Part shown: piece after piece, positions 1-12,500 of the stretch | Layout of the letters: every line of letters begins with the position of its first letter | Position numbering within the stretch: the stretch's first letter is position 1 | Notes under the pieces: model-generated | The model's database searches: none | The model's input: the letters and a program-made list of their open reading frames with translations, nothing else | Told to the model about the DNA's origin: nothing | Assembly (NCBI GenBank): GCA_022605955.1 | Contig: JAKCOZ010000005.1 | Coordinates: 7,350,001 to 7,414,000, forward strand | Direction of reading: 5' to 3' | Source of the DNA: Rallus limicola | Lineage: Eukaryota; Chordata; Aves; Gruiformes; Rallidae | DNA: 64,000 nt | Position numbers and translations under genes: made by a program

Positions 1-3000
1 CTAGGAAAGGTTCTACACAGTGACAGACTTCAAAAAGAAAACTGCATTTAAGAATCTGGACTAAAGAGAAATCTTTCCCACAAAGTTTTCCATTATTTTC
101 TTGCCATCATCTAAAATTAAAGTACTGTGCCTAGATAAAGCAAACAAGATCCTGAGTAAATCTAAACAGAGAAAGCTGCCAGCAACTACAAGAATTCTGG
201 CTTACTAGGTTTTCTCTTGCACAGTGCACACAAGGTATTACACTAGTAACAGGCTGCAGCTAAGAATAAGAATTTGGAAATCGCGGAGTAGCAAAATTAT
301 GATATCTTCAATCTTCTGTGGGATAGACAGGAAAAGACAAAAACTATTTCTATTTCAAAAATTAAAACTTTGAGTTTCTAATATTTATTTTAAAATTGAT
401 CTACCAAGAATAAGAAAACATGTAAATTTTTTTTAAATTAACAACTAGAGGAACAATACTTTATTTTTTAAATTGAAAAAATGTAAGTACATCCTGTTAC
501 TGTGTTTCACTTGTCTTTTTCCAGATAGACAAAATAACTTAATCTTTAGATAAGCTTATATGTAGTGGGGGAGGAACAATATTTGCTTTCGGTTTCCTCC
601 CCTTCTCACCCATAAAAAAGGACAAGCAAACCACAAGGATAATACTTTTTTGGCAGGAAATCTGTTTCTAGCATATTTTATCTTATCTAGTATTATATAT
701 TCTAAGAAAAAGTAGAGCAATTTCTCTAGAGCAACAATCAAATCTTTAACTGAATATAATCCAATAACAGATAATTTTGTGTTGATGTCAGTCCACTGAG
801 AGTAGAAAAATTTAATTTAGCATATTGAAGGAAAGGAATGTTTTCTTCCTAAAGGTCATATCATGCCCACAGGATATATGCTTACAATGAGACAATGCAA
901 ATTTCTACCAAGTAGCACTATGGAACTAAGCTTCTCCCTGGGTTTATTTCAGATGGATTTTGGCTTTGGGTAAGTAGTCAATAAATAGTACTCAGAAAAT
1001 GAAAGAGAAATTGTATCGAGGTTTGTTTTTTTTTTTTTCGTATGAACAGAAATACCAAGGTGAGAAAGTTGGCTGTTCAGGTGAGACTTTGGTAACATAC
1101 TGATAATATGATTTTTTAACAATTACACATCCAGTAAGATATAAAAGATGAGCTGTATTCAAAAGGCTCTCTAATGTGTGGCTACTAACCTCAGCCTGTG
1201 TTTCAAAGGAGAGACACACACTGCAGAGATGAATACCAAGTGTCAATGCTAGTCTTTAGGGAAACCTCTCCTCATTGACTGGAGAAACTACTCCCCCAAG
1301 CATCTGTAAATTGCTCATGCACACTCAAAACAAGACAACTTGCAAATGTCTCAGAGTTTCCATTTTTGAAAAAGATCGAAATTTATCAGTTTGTCTATCC
1401 ATATTAGGAAATCTATATAATAAATTACTCTTAATGTAAAAGAGACATGCTATTCCAGTTATATCAAACTTGTAGCTGGGGTATAGAAAAACCTTTGAAG
1501 ACCTAGATTAGCAAAACCAGAAAAAAGTATTTAAGGTATCTGTTGGAAACATGTGGGATATTAGCTAGGAATAAACAGCATATTGAGGTTGACAGGGCAG
1601 AGTGCATAAACCCAAAAGGGAGAGGAAGGCAGAGAAGGCAGGGGACAAAACACCTGGCTTCAATGACATCCAGACAGCTCCATCTGTATCTCATCTGCCT
1701 AAACACACACTCTGCTGCTTATTCCTGCTTCAGACATTTGAACCTGAGAAGAGAAACTGCATGTCTTTAAACCACCCCATAGCTCTCTGATCTGGATCTG
1801 CTCTACTTTTATTACAGGATTATTCCTGTGTATCAACTGAATTTGCTCTGTCTTGGGAGACATCAGTTCAGAGAAGTTTTCTCCTCAAAGGCTAACTTAG
1901 AAAATCAATTTTCCTGTGTCCTACTTGGGACAGTAGAAGCAGGAAGAGAAGTGGGATTCAGGATAATCTTTCCTTCCTGCAGTGACTGCTGAAGCCTGAC
2001 TGTTACTTGAGTCACAGCACAGAGCCTGACCAAAGGGGATGTTATCCAATGACAGCTTCCTGAGTGCTGAAGCTGAGATCCACTACATGGATCTAAAAAT
2101 CTACAGGGCTTGCTCTCAACTCCTTGTGATGCACATTTTTCCTACCAAGGTCTGTAGACATTACTGTAAGCCTTTAAAAGGGGGAGAAAGGTGAGAATCA
2201 GATCCCCTAGTTGTAGTAGATTCAGCTTTCTCTGCAGTCTGTTACAACCAGCAAAACCAACATTCTGACAGTTGAGAGATATTTTCCAAAAACAATCAGT
2301 TCACATATCAGAAAAGGAATATTTAGCAAGAAACTTTATGATAGGAAATAAGGCCTAAGAAGAATAATTAAGCCAAATAAATATACACAAAAATGAGGAG
2401 CGTTTGAAAGCAGCAGTGACAGAGCAAGGATTTTATGAACTTACATTCTCCATCAACCTCACTGATGTTTTGCCTGAAAGTAGTCACTGAAATGAAGGTT
2501 TTATGGGCAACAGTTACAGAAAACTCTGAAGTATGAGAGCACACCAGAGAAGTGAGACCTTACTTTGAAACAAGCAGCAGCTCATGACTGAAAGCAGTAA
2601 ACTTTCCCCAGTATTATCCCCCTGAGTAACTCAATTTTTCTTTCTTTCCAACAGTAGCAGCCTTTAATAAACAGGGAGTGCTCACATGCACATACATACA
2701 AATGGAGGCAGGCAGCTTTATTTGTTGCCTTTTCAGACCAGTCTGTACGCATTCTGCCTATTAACTTTGGCTATCCTTATTTTACTCACATAGCAGGGAT
2801 GCGGTCATTAATATTAACAACAGCATGGGGCAAGCTGGGGTTCATGTCCCATTCAGGAGAGAGTGACAAGGGGACACTGTCAGTCACACAAAAGTGGCAG
2901 TAAATCCAAATAAGTAAGGAAAAATAGTATGTAAACAAAACACACAGCACAGAATCCAGACTATACAACAAAATATACTATATGCCCCCCCAACACTATA

Positions 3001-3315
3001 CTTTCTCTCATATCTCTCTCCCCTCCAAAAAACCAGCAGTTTTCTTGTGCCACAAACACATGTTGTGCAGTCCTTAAAACTGCTTTGCCATCAACTACAT
3101 CAACTCCCTTTTCAGGGAGCAGAAATCCTGAATAACTGTTTTGCTGTGTCTGTGAAGGGGGAGACAAAAAGCCATTTCTTGCAATGGTACACAACAAAAC
3201 CTGAAAGCACCTTCTTGCCACACTGCAACTACAGCACCACCAGACATTGATTTCTGTTTGAGTGGGCTTGCTGTTTCATTGTGGAAAGTACTATATGTGA
3301 TGAATTTTATTTACT

Positions 3316-3720
3316 TTGCAGAGACCACTTTTGAGCACTAGAACAGTGGAAAGTGCTCAAGGAACTGACCGGGCACTTTGTCTGCGCTTGGTGAAAGAGA
3401 AAAGCAGAGATTCCTTCCCACCATCAATTTTCCTGACAGCCCATCTTCTTTCTGTGTTATCTCTTTCAGCCTTTTATGTGGAAGGCTTCAGTAAAAGATG
3501 TGTTTCAGTTAAAGGTTTGCTGTCATTGCAAGACTATCTAAAAGAAAAGCACCACCTGGGACAAATACAGAACCTTGAAATATTACTGGAAGCTTTTGGC
3601 TGTTGCAGGATTTTTGTGTGGTTGGGGGGACGGGACAGGGGGTTGTATTTCCAGACACTCTTTTTCCCTTTTGCAATTCAGTCTAGGCTGATAAATATGT
3701 TTTCATTCTGTATTGATTAA
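3316..3720 (+). other. Open frame of 134 codons, unrecognised
   Basis: One of the longer open frames in the window. A pyrimidine-rich stretch ending in TTTGCAG lies at its start, so the piece from about 3322 could mimic an exon beginning at an acceptor. The middle of the frame is hydrophobic (around residues 37-55) and the rest is mixed. I recognise no domain or family. With stop codons this frequent in AT-rich DNA, a frame of this length is expected by chance. A coding exon is possible but unsupported. Confidence 0.12.
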
Positions 3721-4818
3721 TTATATCAAATGAACATACTTCTATGACTGCAGCAAGCAGTCTTGGCTTGCAGCAACAAGGACAGCTTTAATAGAGTTCC
3801 TATAATTTCTGGCCCTCTTATTTGTGATAAAACATCTAGCTCTCAGTCTCCATGAATCTGACACTTGGTGCTAAGTAAATCAGTCAATTTGTAACACTTA
3901 CTCATGTTGCTATCTTTATATAGAGCAGTGTGTGTAATCCAGCACAATAGAGAATTTAGGCCCCTACCTATAAAGTTAAAGGCACTGCCTGAAGTTAAGT
4001 TGATGTTTTTGGCATACCATAGAACAGCCAATTGACCCAAAAATTCCTTTCTACGTGATCAGAATTTGTGATGAATAGCAAGACATGAAGGAGATTGTTT
4101 ATATATTTGTAATAGGAAAATGGAAGAAACACATTTTTTGGTGTCTTCTTTGTTCAGATACATATGGAAGGCAAAGTGTTAGAAATTATTTATTTTATAG
4201 GCTACTTTATAAAATTGTAAATACTTCTGAAGATGGTCATTTGTTCAATGTTTCTTCCACAACACAAATTACTGAAGTATTCAAATTGTGGAAGAGTAGA
4301 GGATCTGGAACTTTTGACAAAGGCTTCTACTTCTCATTTGAGTAAACTACCAGCCAAAACCAAACAATAATTATTTGAAATTATGACTAAACATCTTCTT
4401 GATTCAACTGGATTTCAGTGACAAGATTTCATCACATTATTTCTTTTGACACCCAGGTCTCAAAAAAAGGCTGAGTAGGCAGCATCTGAATTGCTAACAT
4501 TAAGCACCTTATAGTCTCCATAATGAAACTTTTGTATATGAGGAAAGAGTAGAAAGTAAAACTCAAAAATAATAAATCAAAAAGAAATGAAAAAGAAAAA
4601 AAGACATTTCTTCTTCCCTTTGTGAATCACTTTTTAAGAGGATATATTTAAGATCAAAATGAATTGCACACAGAAGTTCCCCTATAATCAAAAGGGATAC
4701 AAAGAAAATTAAAAGGACCACAGAAATTCTCAGTATAGCCTTAGTCCTTTAAGATATGTTCCAAGGTTCTCCATCTAAAACAACATTCGGCAATCTCCCT
4801 CTCCTCTTCTCCCAACAG

Positions 4819-4986
4819 ACAGCTTCAATTATAAAACCTGCTGAGATAAGGTCTCTGCTTCATGAGACTAATGAACGTTTGAAATTATATACCAAACTAA
4901 TGGATATTGAACACAACAGCTATTTGTTGGTGATTTCATCACCTCTCACTCTTTGGAAGTTATTGTCAAAATGCAGTAGTTTGTAA
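4819..4986 (+). other. Exon-like open frame after a strong acceptor look-alike
   Basis: The sequence just upstream (about 4795-4818) is a long pyrimidine tract ending CCCAACAG, a textbook 3' splice-site shape. The frame then stays open in phase 0 to a TAA at 4984-4986. It encodes a mostly helical-looking, charged stretch (motifs PAEIRSLLHE and ERLKLYTKLMD). As drawn it would be a terminal exon; a weak donor look-alike (TTG then GTGATT) occurs near 4930. I do not recognise the family, and a chance match is likely. Confidence 0.15.
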
Positions 4987-7620
4987 TGGAAACATATTGC
5001 TATGATAAAAATATTAACTCTCTAAAAACCACAAGCTAACTTTAACCCAAAGGATTCACTTAAATGAGTGGGGTTTTTTGCACTGCTTGAATAAAAAAGG
5101 AACATTCCCATAACACAAAGACATTATATAAAACTAGGGGTAGTTTTGTTTTATTGTTTTGGGGTGTTTTTTTTTAAACTAGGGTATAAGGCCCGCCACT
5201 ATATTCTGCTGATTTGATATGGTATTTTGACAATTTCTTGGTCATATGGCCTCTCTTCCAATTATAATTAAATGGCGTTTGAGGATTAGTTGGGATTCAA
5301 TGTCATTCCCAGTCAGCTGTTGTTTTCCAAATATATTTCTCAAGGGGAACATTTACACATTTTTAACACAAATTAAATAAAATAACCTCAGTGTCAGTTT
5401 CAGTATAGCACAATACTGAACTATGAGGATATTTGCAAGTTAATTGACAGGTTCTTAAGAGATATTTATTTTTGAAGAAATTACTTTGAAATATGGATTT
5501 GAGATTCAGTCATATAAAAAATGTTTTATAATAAAATACATCTGCTCTTCAGTACGTTATTGCCAAAATAAAACTCTGCTGTAGGAGGAGAGCAGCTCAA
5601 AATAAAATGGGTACAAATAACATCAGTGGGAAATGCCCCATTTAATGTTTTAACGGCAAAAACTGCCATTATGAATCAAGAAAATGTAAGAGGAAGTACT
5701 GGACATACAAGTCTATATTGATTGGTAGAATAATTTTAAGTAGTAATTTTGGAATTACATTTTAAACCAGCAATCTCCACACATTCCTTAAATCTGCTTG
5801 AACAATAAATACTGTCTTATGCATGATAACGGCTAGATGACAATGAAGAAGATTCAGAGTAAACTGTTTAACTTCTGCAATCACCTTAGGTCAAACTACT
5901 TGATCTCCTTGGCTAAGAACTTCAAGAGATACTAATAGAATTTGCTAATAAATTCTTTTTGCTGATATAACTGTGTGAACTGAGTGCTAGCTCCCATAAC
6001 ACCTTTAAAGCCTCTGCCCTCAGTCTTTATCATCTGTCATTTTCTTTCTCTGACCACTTTATGTCAACGCTCTGGGAAATAAAAGGAGGCACTGGGTATA
6101 TCTGGTCTTCTGCTGATGGAGTGGTAAGAATACTGCACAGTAGGAAGGTAAAATTGACCAGCTAGAAGCATGCTGAGCCATGGATGCCAACTAACACACC
6201 ACTGCGAACTGATAATTTTGTACTATCTTCGATTTAAAATTTGCCCCCTCCACCAGTTATCAATCACAGAATCAAAAAGAAAAACCTCTGTACCTGTGGA
6301 ATAAAATTTTAAAATATTTCTTATCTTTTTTCTTTACAATTCTAATTTCCAAGCTGTTTTCTGCAATGGCAAAATTAGAATTTAAAAAAAACCAAACAAC
6401 TGACCACAGCCATTGAGATGAAAGTTCAGTTAAAGAGCTGTGGTTTGTTTTACACAAAAATTGTAATTGACACTGTCATGAAAAAATCAAGACTAAAGGA
6501 ACTTTGTGAGAACAAAGGTATTCCAGCCTGATAGCAACTTTTATGCACCCAGATCTGACATTCTTTTAGCAAGCAGTAACCAGTTAGGAGAAAGCAGTGG
6601 CCGTTTAAAAAAATACAGGGTCTTGCAGGCCCTTATGTGATGGCATGCAAGCTCCCACATAGCTGGCCAACAACTGAGCCACCCTCAGCAGACAATTTAT
6701 CTCTATTGCAACTATAAATGACAACAAGAGGTATAGTGCATTTAACTTGCAACTTAACCTAATTCATCCCTAAATTTTAAATTTCAGCTTTTCATAACTC
6801 CATAAAAAGTATTTAAATGCCCTGAATAATTCTTTCCAAAATAGGAAGAAACCTGGTTTTTTTGTTTCTGAGATATCTTGGGAACTGGCAGAACTCTCAA
6901 CTATCTGTGAGGAATTCTAATTTTGATGTTTGTTTTCAGTGATCCCCCCTTTTTTAAACTCATAATAAACTCTGGCCAAAGCACAAACTTTTGGAATAGA
7001 CTGTGCAAAACTGCTTCCCATTTGCCCAACTCTGCTACAGCAAATCCCGTTTAAATTTTAAAAACAGAAGAGCCTTTAGCAGTGCTTTTGCCAGGAGGTA
7101 GGATGGTTAGGGGAAGAAGCCTGGGAGCTATATTCTCAGACAAATAAAAGTAAACTGGGTAGAGGATGTGTTAAAGTAGAACCTTTTCTTAGAGAAAGTT
7201 TTAAGACTCAGAAGTGAGTGTCTAGCCCTTTTAAGTAAAGTAAGGGTCACCAAAAAAAAGTCATTTCCATAGGTGAAACAGAGAACACAAGGCCATAGTC
7301 TCTGAAAGATCACATAGGTAGGTGACCACTGTTTAACTGAGGGCGTGGAACCAACAGCAAAGAATGAAGGCCCCAGAAACCTTGTCTACAGAAGGCAAGG
7401 CAATACTGAAACATCTTCTACAGGTGGAAGACAAACACCAATAGGGCTGCAAGCGACACCTGCATTCCTCAAATTTAAGAGACATTTTAACAGATCTATC
7501 AATGAATCAGGAAAAAGATACAAAGAACTAAATCGCATGCAGTTTCACACATAGACACAAATTCTTTGGAGAAACAAGTGCAATAAGAACATATGACATA
7601 AGAACTAGATGTAAGAAGAA

Positions 7621-7702
7621 CTGGAACCAGATGATCTTTAAGGTCCCTTCCAACCTAAACCATTCAATGATTCTCTGATTCTAAATCAGAGATTCTAAAT
7701 CA
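7621..7702 (+). mobile_element. CR1 LINE, 3' terminal fragment
   Basis: The segment holds the conserved end of avian CR1: GATGATCTTTAAGGTCCCTT, then CCAACCTAAACCATTC and a degenerate ATTCTATG-type tail. Only about 60-80 bp of the 3' end is present, as is usual for 5'-truncated CR1 copies. The tail has mutated into the direct repeat GATTCTAAATCA at 7677-7688 and 7691-7702. The same stretch forms a perfect 8-bp hairpin (CTCTGATT, loop CTA, AATCAGAG). Confidence 0.85.
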
Positions 7703-8300
7703 CAGAAATTGTGGGGAGGAGATAGGGGGACAGGACAGTGGGCCAAAATATCAAGAGGAACAGGAGACTGGATCTCCTGATAAACAGCTAACTGTGATGA
7801 TATCTGAGATTCTGTGATATAGTTGACTTAGAACTATTTACTCATGCATGGGCCAATAAAAATAATCTAGAGGCTTCATTTGTTACCTATGTCTGCAGCA
7901 GCCACTGAGATTATGAGAAAATACATCAGGAACACATCGGAAAAAGGTCCCAGAAACAGACTACCTCTGGAGCAGAAGATCCTAGTTTTCTCAAGCACAA
8001 AGAAAATGTTCTTGAGTCATCTCCAAACATAATTGATCATTTTTCTATTAATAACTCCACTCTAAGGAGTGAAGTTCCCATGCAGGTAAACCACCTTCTT
8101 GCACAGATGAGAAGCAGACTGGCTCAAATCTGCTTACGTGGAACAGTTCAGTGTTGGAATCAGGCACTACTTGGATATGAACCCTCCCAGTGTAAGAGAG
8201 AATCTCCCACAGATTTTATTGGCAGCTGGTGAACTTAAAATAGTGGTATGAGAGAAAACTTGGAAGCTGACTAAATACTCACTGAAATGAACTCATTGAA

Positions 8301-8325
8301 ACAAACATCTTTTTCAGATGTTTGT
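8301..8325. repeat. Perfect 10-bp hairpin
   Basis: ACAAACATCT at 8301-8310 and its exact reverse complement AGATGTTTGT at 8316-8325 flank a 5-nt loop (TTTTC). I see no longer precursor-like stem around it. Confidence 0.5.
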
Positions 8326-9485
8326 CGCTGTAGCTCTGATAGGCTTGTGTGACTAAAAAAGGGATTACTCACACATGCTCGTCAAACAAATTTCTTACAA
8401 CAGCAAATCTCCAACTGTCTGTATAAGAAAAAAATTTATACATAATTTTGATCTGGCATGACTGCAAACCCTGGAGAAACGTGAATGAATACGGGTTATG
8501 CCCTAGAGCTGCTATGCAATTCTTTATTGGTGTTGCAGGGTAAGAAAGGAAATATATATCTCTATATCATGAGTGGGCATGTCCCCAAGTGCTGTCAGAG
8601 CCTTTAAATGCACACTTTTTTCTATATTTTCTGAAGTCTCTTTTTAATGGTTATGATTTCTCAATTGCTGTATTTCCTGGCTATTTCAAATTGAAGTAAA
8701 TCTAACAATCTGAGCAAATATCTGGGGTACTGACTGCCCTTTCTCTGTGAAAACAATTTTTCATTTTGTATATCATTCACAAATCACTGCAGAGCTCACA
8801 CAAAGTCAAAACATCAGCTTATCACAGTGAACGTGAAGCAGATTTTGTTTTGATTAGAAGTTAGATATGGACACGACCTTCAGTGAACTGGGTTAATAAC
8901 AACAAAGTCACACATTCAAAAGTTAGGAGATTATTGAGCACTTTCAGCTTCTATTTGGATCCAAAGTGATTTAAAGCTAGAAAGCACACTGCTGTATAGA
9001 ATCACACAAGAAAAAGTAACGAACTGCACAGAATCATGTGACATTCCCTGGTTTTACCAATGTAGTATCTGTACAAGATGCTACATGCTCAGAAACCCAA
9101 CCACCTTGGCTATCAAACACAAGCAGGGCAAAAACAAAAAAAATTAAAACGGTAAACATGTCAAAGTAGGCATTGCTAGGAATATATTCAATTGCTGTAA
9201 AGGGAAGTTCCTTCAGTGTGTACACCCATATGGGTTGTCTTGGTCATTAAGTGGTTCCACCTTTGCCAGTACATCCTCTCTAAGACTATTACTGCATGAA
9301 GGGAGAAAGATTTTTTTTTATAATCGTTTTATTAAATTTAAAGTGGTCTTTGTGATGTTTCTGATGCATCTATACAAATATTCTATATTTTCCAAAATAT
9401 TAGAAATAATTTTCATATGCATGTACATTTAAACTTTTGTTCTTTAAATAACACAGATCTAAAAATTTAGTTACTATGTTTATGC

Positions 9486-9510
9486 TCTGGCTCTTCGTCA
9501 AAGAGCCAGA
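9486..9510. repeat. Perfect 10-bp hairpin
   Basis: TCTGGCTCTT at 9486-9495 pairs exactly with AAGAGCCAGA at 9501-9510 across the loop CGTCA. The stem is half GC in an AT-rich region, so it is more stable than its surroundings. No flanking extension of pairing is seen. Confidence 0.5.
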
Positions 9511-12500
9511 AAATTATGGTCATATGGTATTCATAAGCCATAGTGATAACAACAGAAGGATTTCCACAAAAGTCAGGGAAATAACATGTACTCAAGATAC
9601 TGATAGAATAAAGACAAAAGAAAAATAAAATAACAGATGAGAAACTAGATAAACAAATCTTCCAAAATTGTTCTCATTTGCATGTTTACATAGACATCTA
9701 CACAATCATAATAGGCAAATGGTTTCAGCAAAATGTACACATTATAGCACAGTCTATTATTTACCAGCATGAGGATTTATAAACAGTCCGTCTTACACAC
9801 ATAAGGAATGCATTGTTCACTCACCAATAAGGCAAAATCCATAACTAAACTGCACTGCAGTGTCCATCATCTTAAATGGAGTCTCTACAATCTGCATATT
9901 TCATTAGAAAAAATTAAACCGTTGATCATAAAAAACCCTGTTGTGCTCTCACTGTTAAAAAGCCACTTTTATCATGATTGCTTTATTCATAATTAATCAT
10001 AGGGTTATGGCAAGCAGCATTACAAATAAACCCAAAGCAACTGTTTCAATTTGCTTATAATCACATCTTATTTTGCCAAAAATTAATGAATTTAGAAAGC
10101 ACCATAAATGATCAACTTGGAAGTAATTATTGACCTGTAAGAAAAGGTATTCTTAAAATAGTCAAACAAAAACTGTATCACTTCAAACAAACAGCTCTGT
10201 AGGGTTGAACCATAAAGAACTAGTCCTCTTTTCTGAATTCCACATGGATAGCATTCTTAATCTTAAAAAGCAAACAAATAAAACCCAAGCAAAGAAACAA
10301 ATGTCAATATCCTACAGGAAAGACAGAGACTGAGGACAAAACTTAATTCATTGTGTTCCCAGAATTTTATCTTTATAGTCAAGACTACACCATACAAAAT
10401 CCATAGAACCACTATCGCTCTTTTCAAGCTAATTTACACTCCATGCTTAGATTTTTTTCCTATTCATCCCTACCTCTGTCACATTAAACATTTAGGTCGC
10501 AATTATGAGAAGCTGTTCTATGTGAGAGAGATAGTAAGAAATAATATATTGTAGCTCAAAGGGATTGATATAACTGTGATGATAGTGGGCATTCCCTCAA
10601 AACTACAATATAAAACTTTAATAGAAAAGGATATAACAGTACAAAGATCTGGATGTAGATAAATATTAAAGAGAATAAATTACAACCGAATGTGTTTATA
10701 GTTATATTGGGGCACTGAAAGACATCATAGATATTTAATGGGTAGTGAACAGAAGTCACAGAGTGTGGAGTCCTTAAAGGCAGGCAGGTTGACTTGGGTA
10801 TTTATCTTGGGAATTTTGCTATCCTTTGAAATGGTTCACTGTGCTCTCCCATCCATTTTATGGACAGGTTTAATTCTAGCAGCATAAGAAGGATGAATGT
10901 AGTCATGACCATGCTTCCCTTGAAATACACCTGCAAAGGAAATATTAGTAGATTATACTGCCCAAACCATTTTTATTTGCACCACTTAGTTACCTATCCA
11001 ATAATATTTGGGTTTACAGAAATTTTTTAGATCTACGCTAATGTAGAGGTTGTACTTTTTGGTTCAAAAAGTGCTGAAAAGAATGCATAATTTTTATCCT
11101 GTGTGATTTAATATTTTTTTACTCCTTCAAAATATATCAACTGGATCTCATTAAAAATACACAGGGAAAAGTTTTCCAGTACATCACCTTAATTTTTATT
11201 CTGTTCTCTATTTGCTTTGCTTCAGTGTAAATGCTTCCATTTGTTCAAGGTCCAGAAATATTCTTTAAAAGAGTATTTAAAATTATTTGCCCCAGCTTTC
11301 CTTTTCTTTAGCCACCGAATGAGATATCTGCTTGAGATCATTCACAGTTTATCAGCTTAATTAATTGCATTCTTCATTTCTCAGCCTTATTTTTCAAAAC
11401 CTTCTAAATGAAAGAAAAGGGGGAATGTAAAATCATCAGTCTTTCACATTTAATCACTAACATTTCTGAACCATTGATATTCAGAAAAGTTAAAAAGGAA
11501 AGGAGGAATAAATGGAAGCTGCCTTAGATCTCTATTATCTACCTAATAAAAACAAAGTACAGAAGGAAAAAGGAAAAACTTTGAGTTCCTCTGAGGGAAG
11601 AAATCAAAATTCCAGGAAAATAACATTTCTTTTTCATTAAAGATTATAATCTAAAATTTATCTCAAAAATTGCTTTTCCATTTATTACTTTTCCTACTGT
11701 GATTTTTGTACTAGGAGCAAAAGAAATACCCAAGATTTTCATAAGGCAATAAACACACAGAGGTGCCTTACTTTAACAGCAGTGATACTTTTATGAAGGG
11801 ACACTCTAGGAGATGTGAGTAGCAAGATTGCTGCAATAATTTTGCTACAGCTCCTTCTCTGAAAATAGTACATAGCAATAGTCTCCATAGAAGTGCCTAA
11901 GAGAATAATAAAAAACATGCTTAAATTAATTCTTTACCAACAGAGGAATCGGTATGCAGAACACATTGTCAACAGGACAGATCAGAAGATCTGGGCCACT
12001 AAGAGAGCTCAAAACATATTTACAGAGTGTCATCATCTGTCCACTATGTTCACTACGGCAGAAATTAAGAAGGCTTCCAAAAAACATTTTAATTCTTTGC
12101 AACATGTTTAAGGCTCTGGTGACAGTAAGATCAAGAACTGAAGTCAGGAATCATTAGTAGTCTATAAAAATCTGAGTGAAAACACAAGTTCAGAATGTTA
12201 AGAGGCTTAATCATTAATTTCTTGAACTACAAAGAACATTAATTCCTAAAAATATTCCGTACAGAGCTCCTAAGAGACAACATTACACTACATTACTTTT
12301 TAACAAATTGCTAGTGGACAATGCCTTTCAAATCATTTATATACATAATTCTCCTCAAGTGAATAATCAAATTTACAACTATGCAAGCATATCTCCACAA
12401 ATATGGAAGAACAAGTCTTTGTACAAAATCCAAGTCCTGCTTTGATAGTTCTTAAATCATCACCCAAAAAAAATAATGCTAGGAGAATACTAAAATCACA

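Larger units (their letters stand above)
1..7620. other. Unique AT-rich non-coding sequence
   Basis: I see no recognisable gene or interspersed repeat here. There is a T13 run at 1026-1038 and many short A/T tracts. Open frames are short, overlap on both strands and resemble no protein I know. Two segments with splice-acceptor-like upstream sequence (about 3322 and 4819) are listed separately. Conserved non-coding elements could be present but cannot be recognised from one sequence. Confidence 0.6.

Noticed and set aside
8576..8585. p53 response element
   Set aside because: Only one perfect half-site (GGGCATGTCC) is present, with no second half nearby; single half-sites are common by chance.
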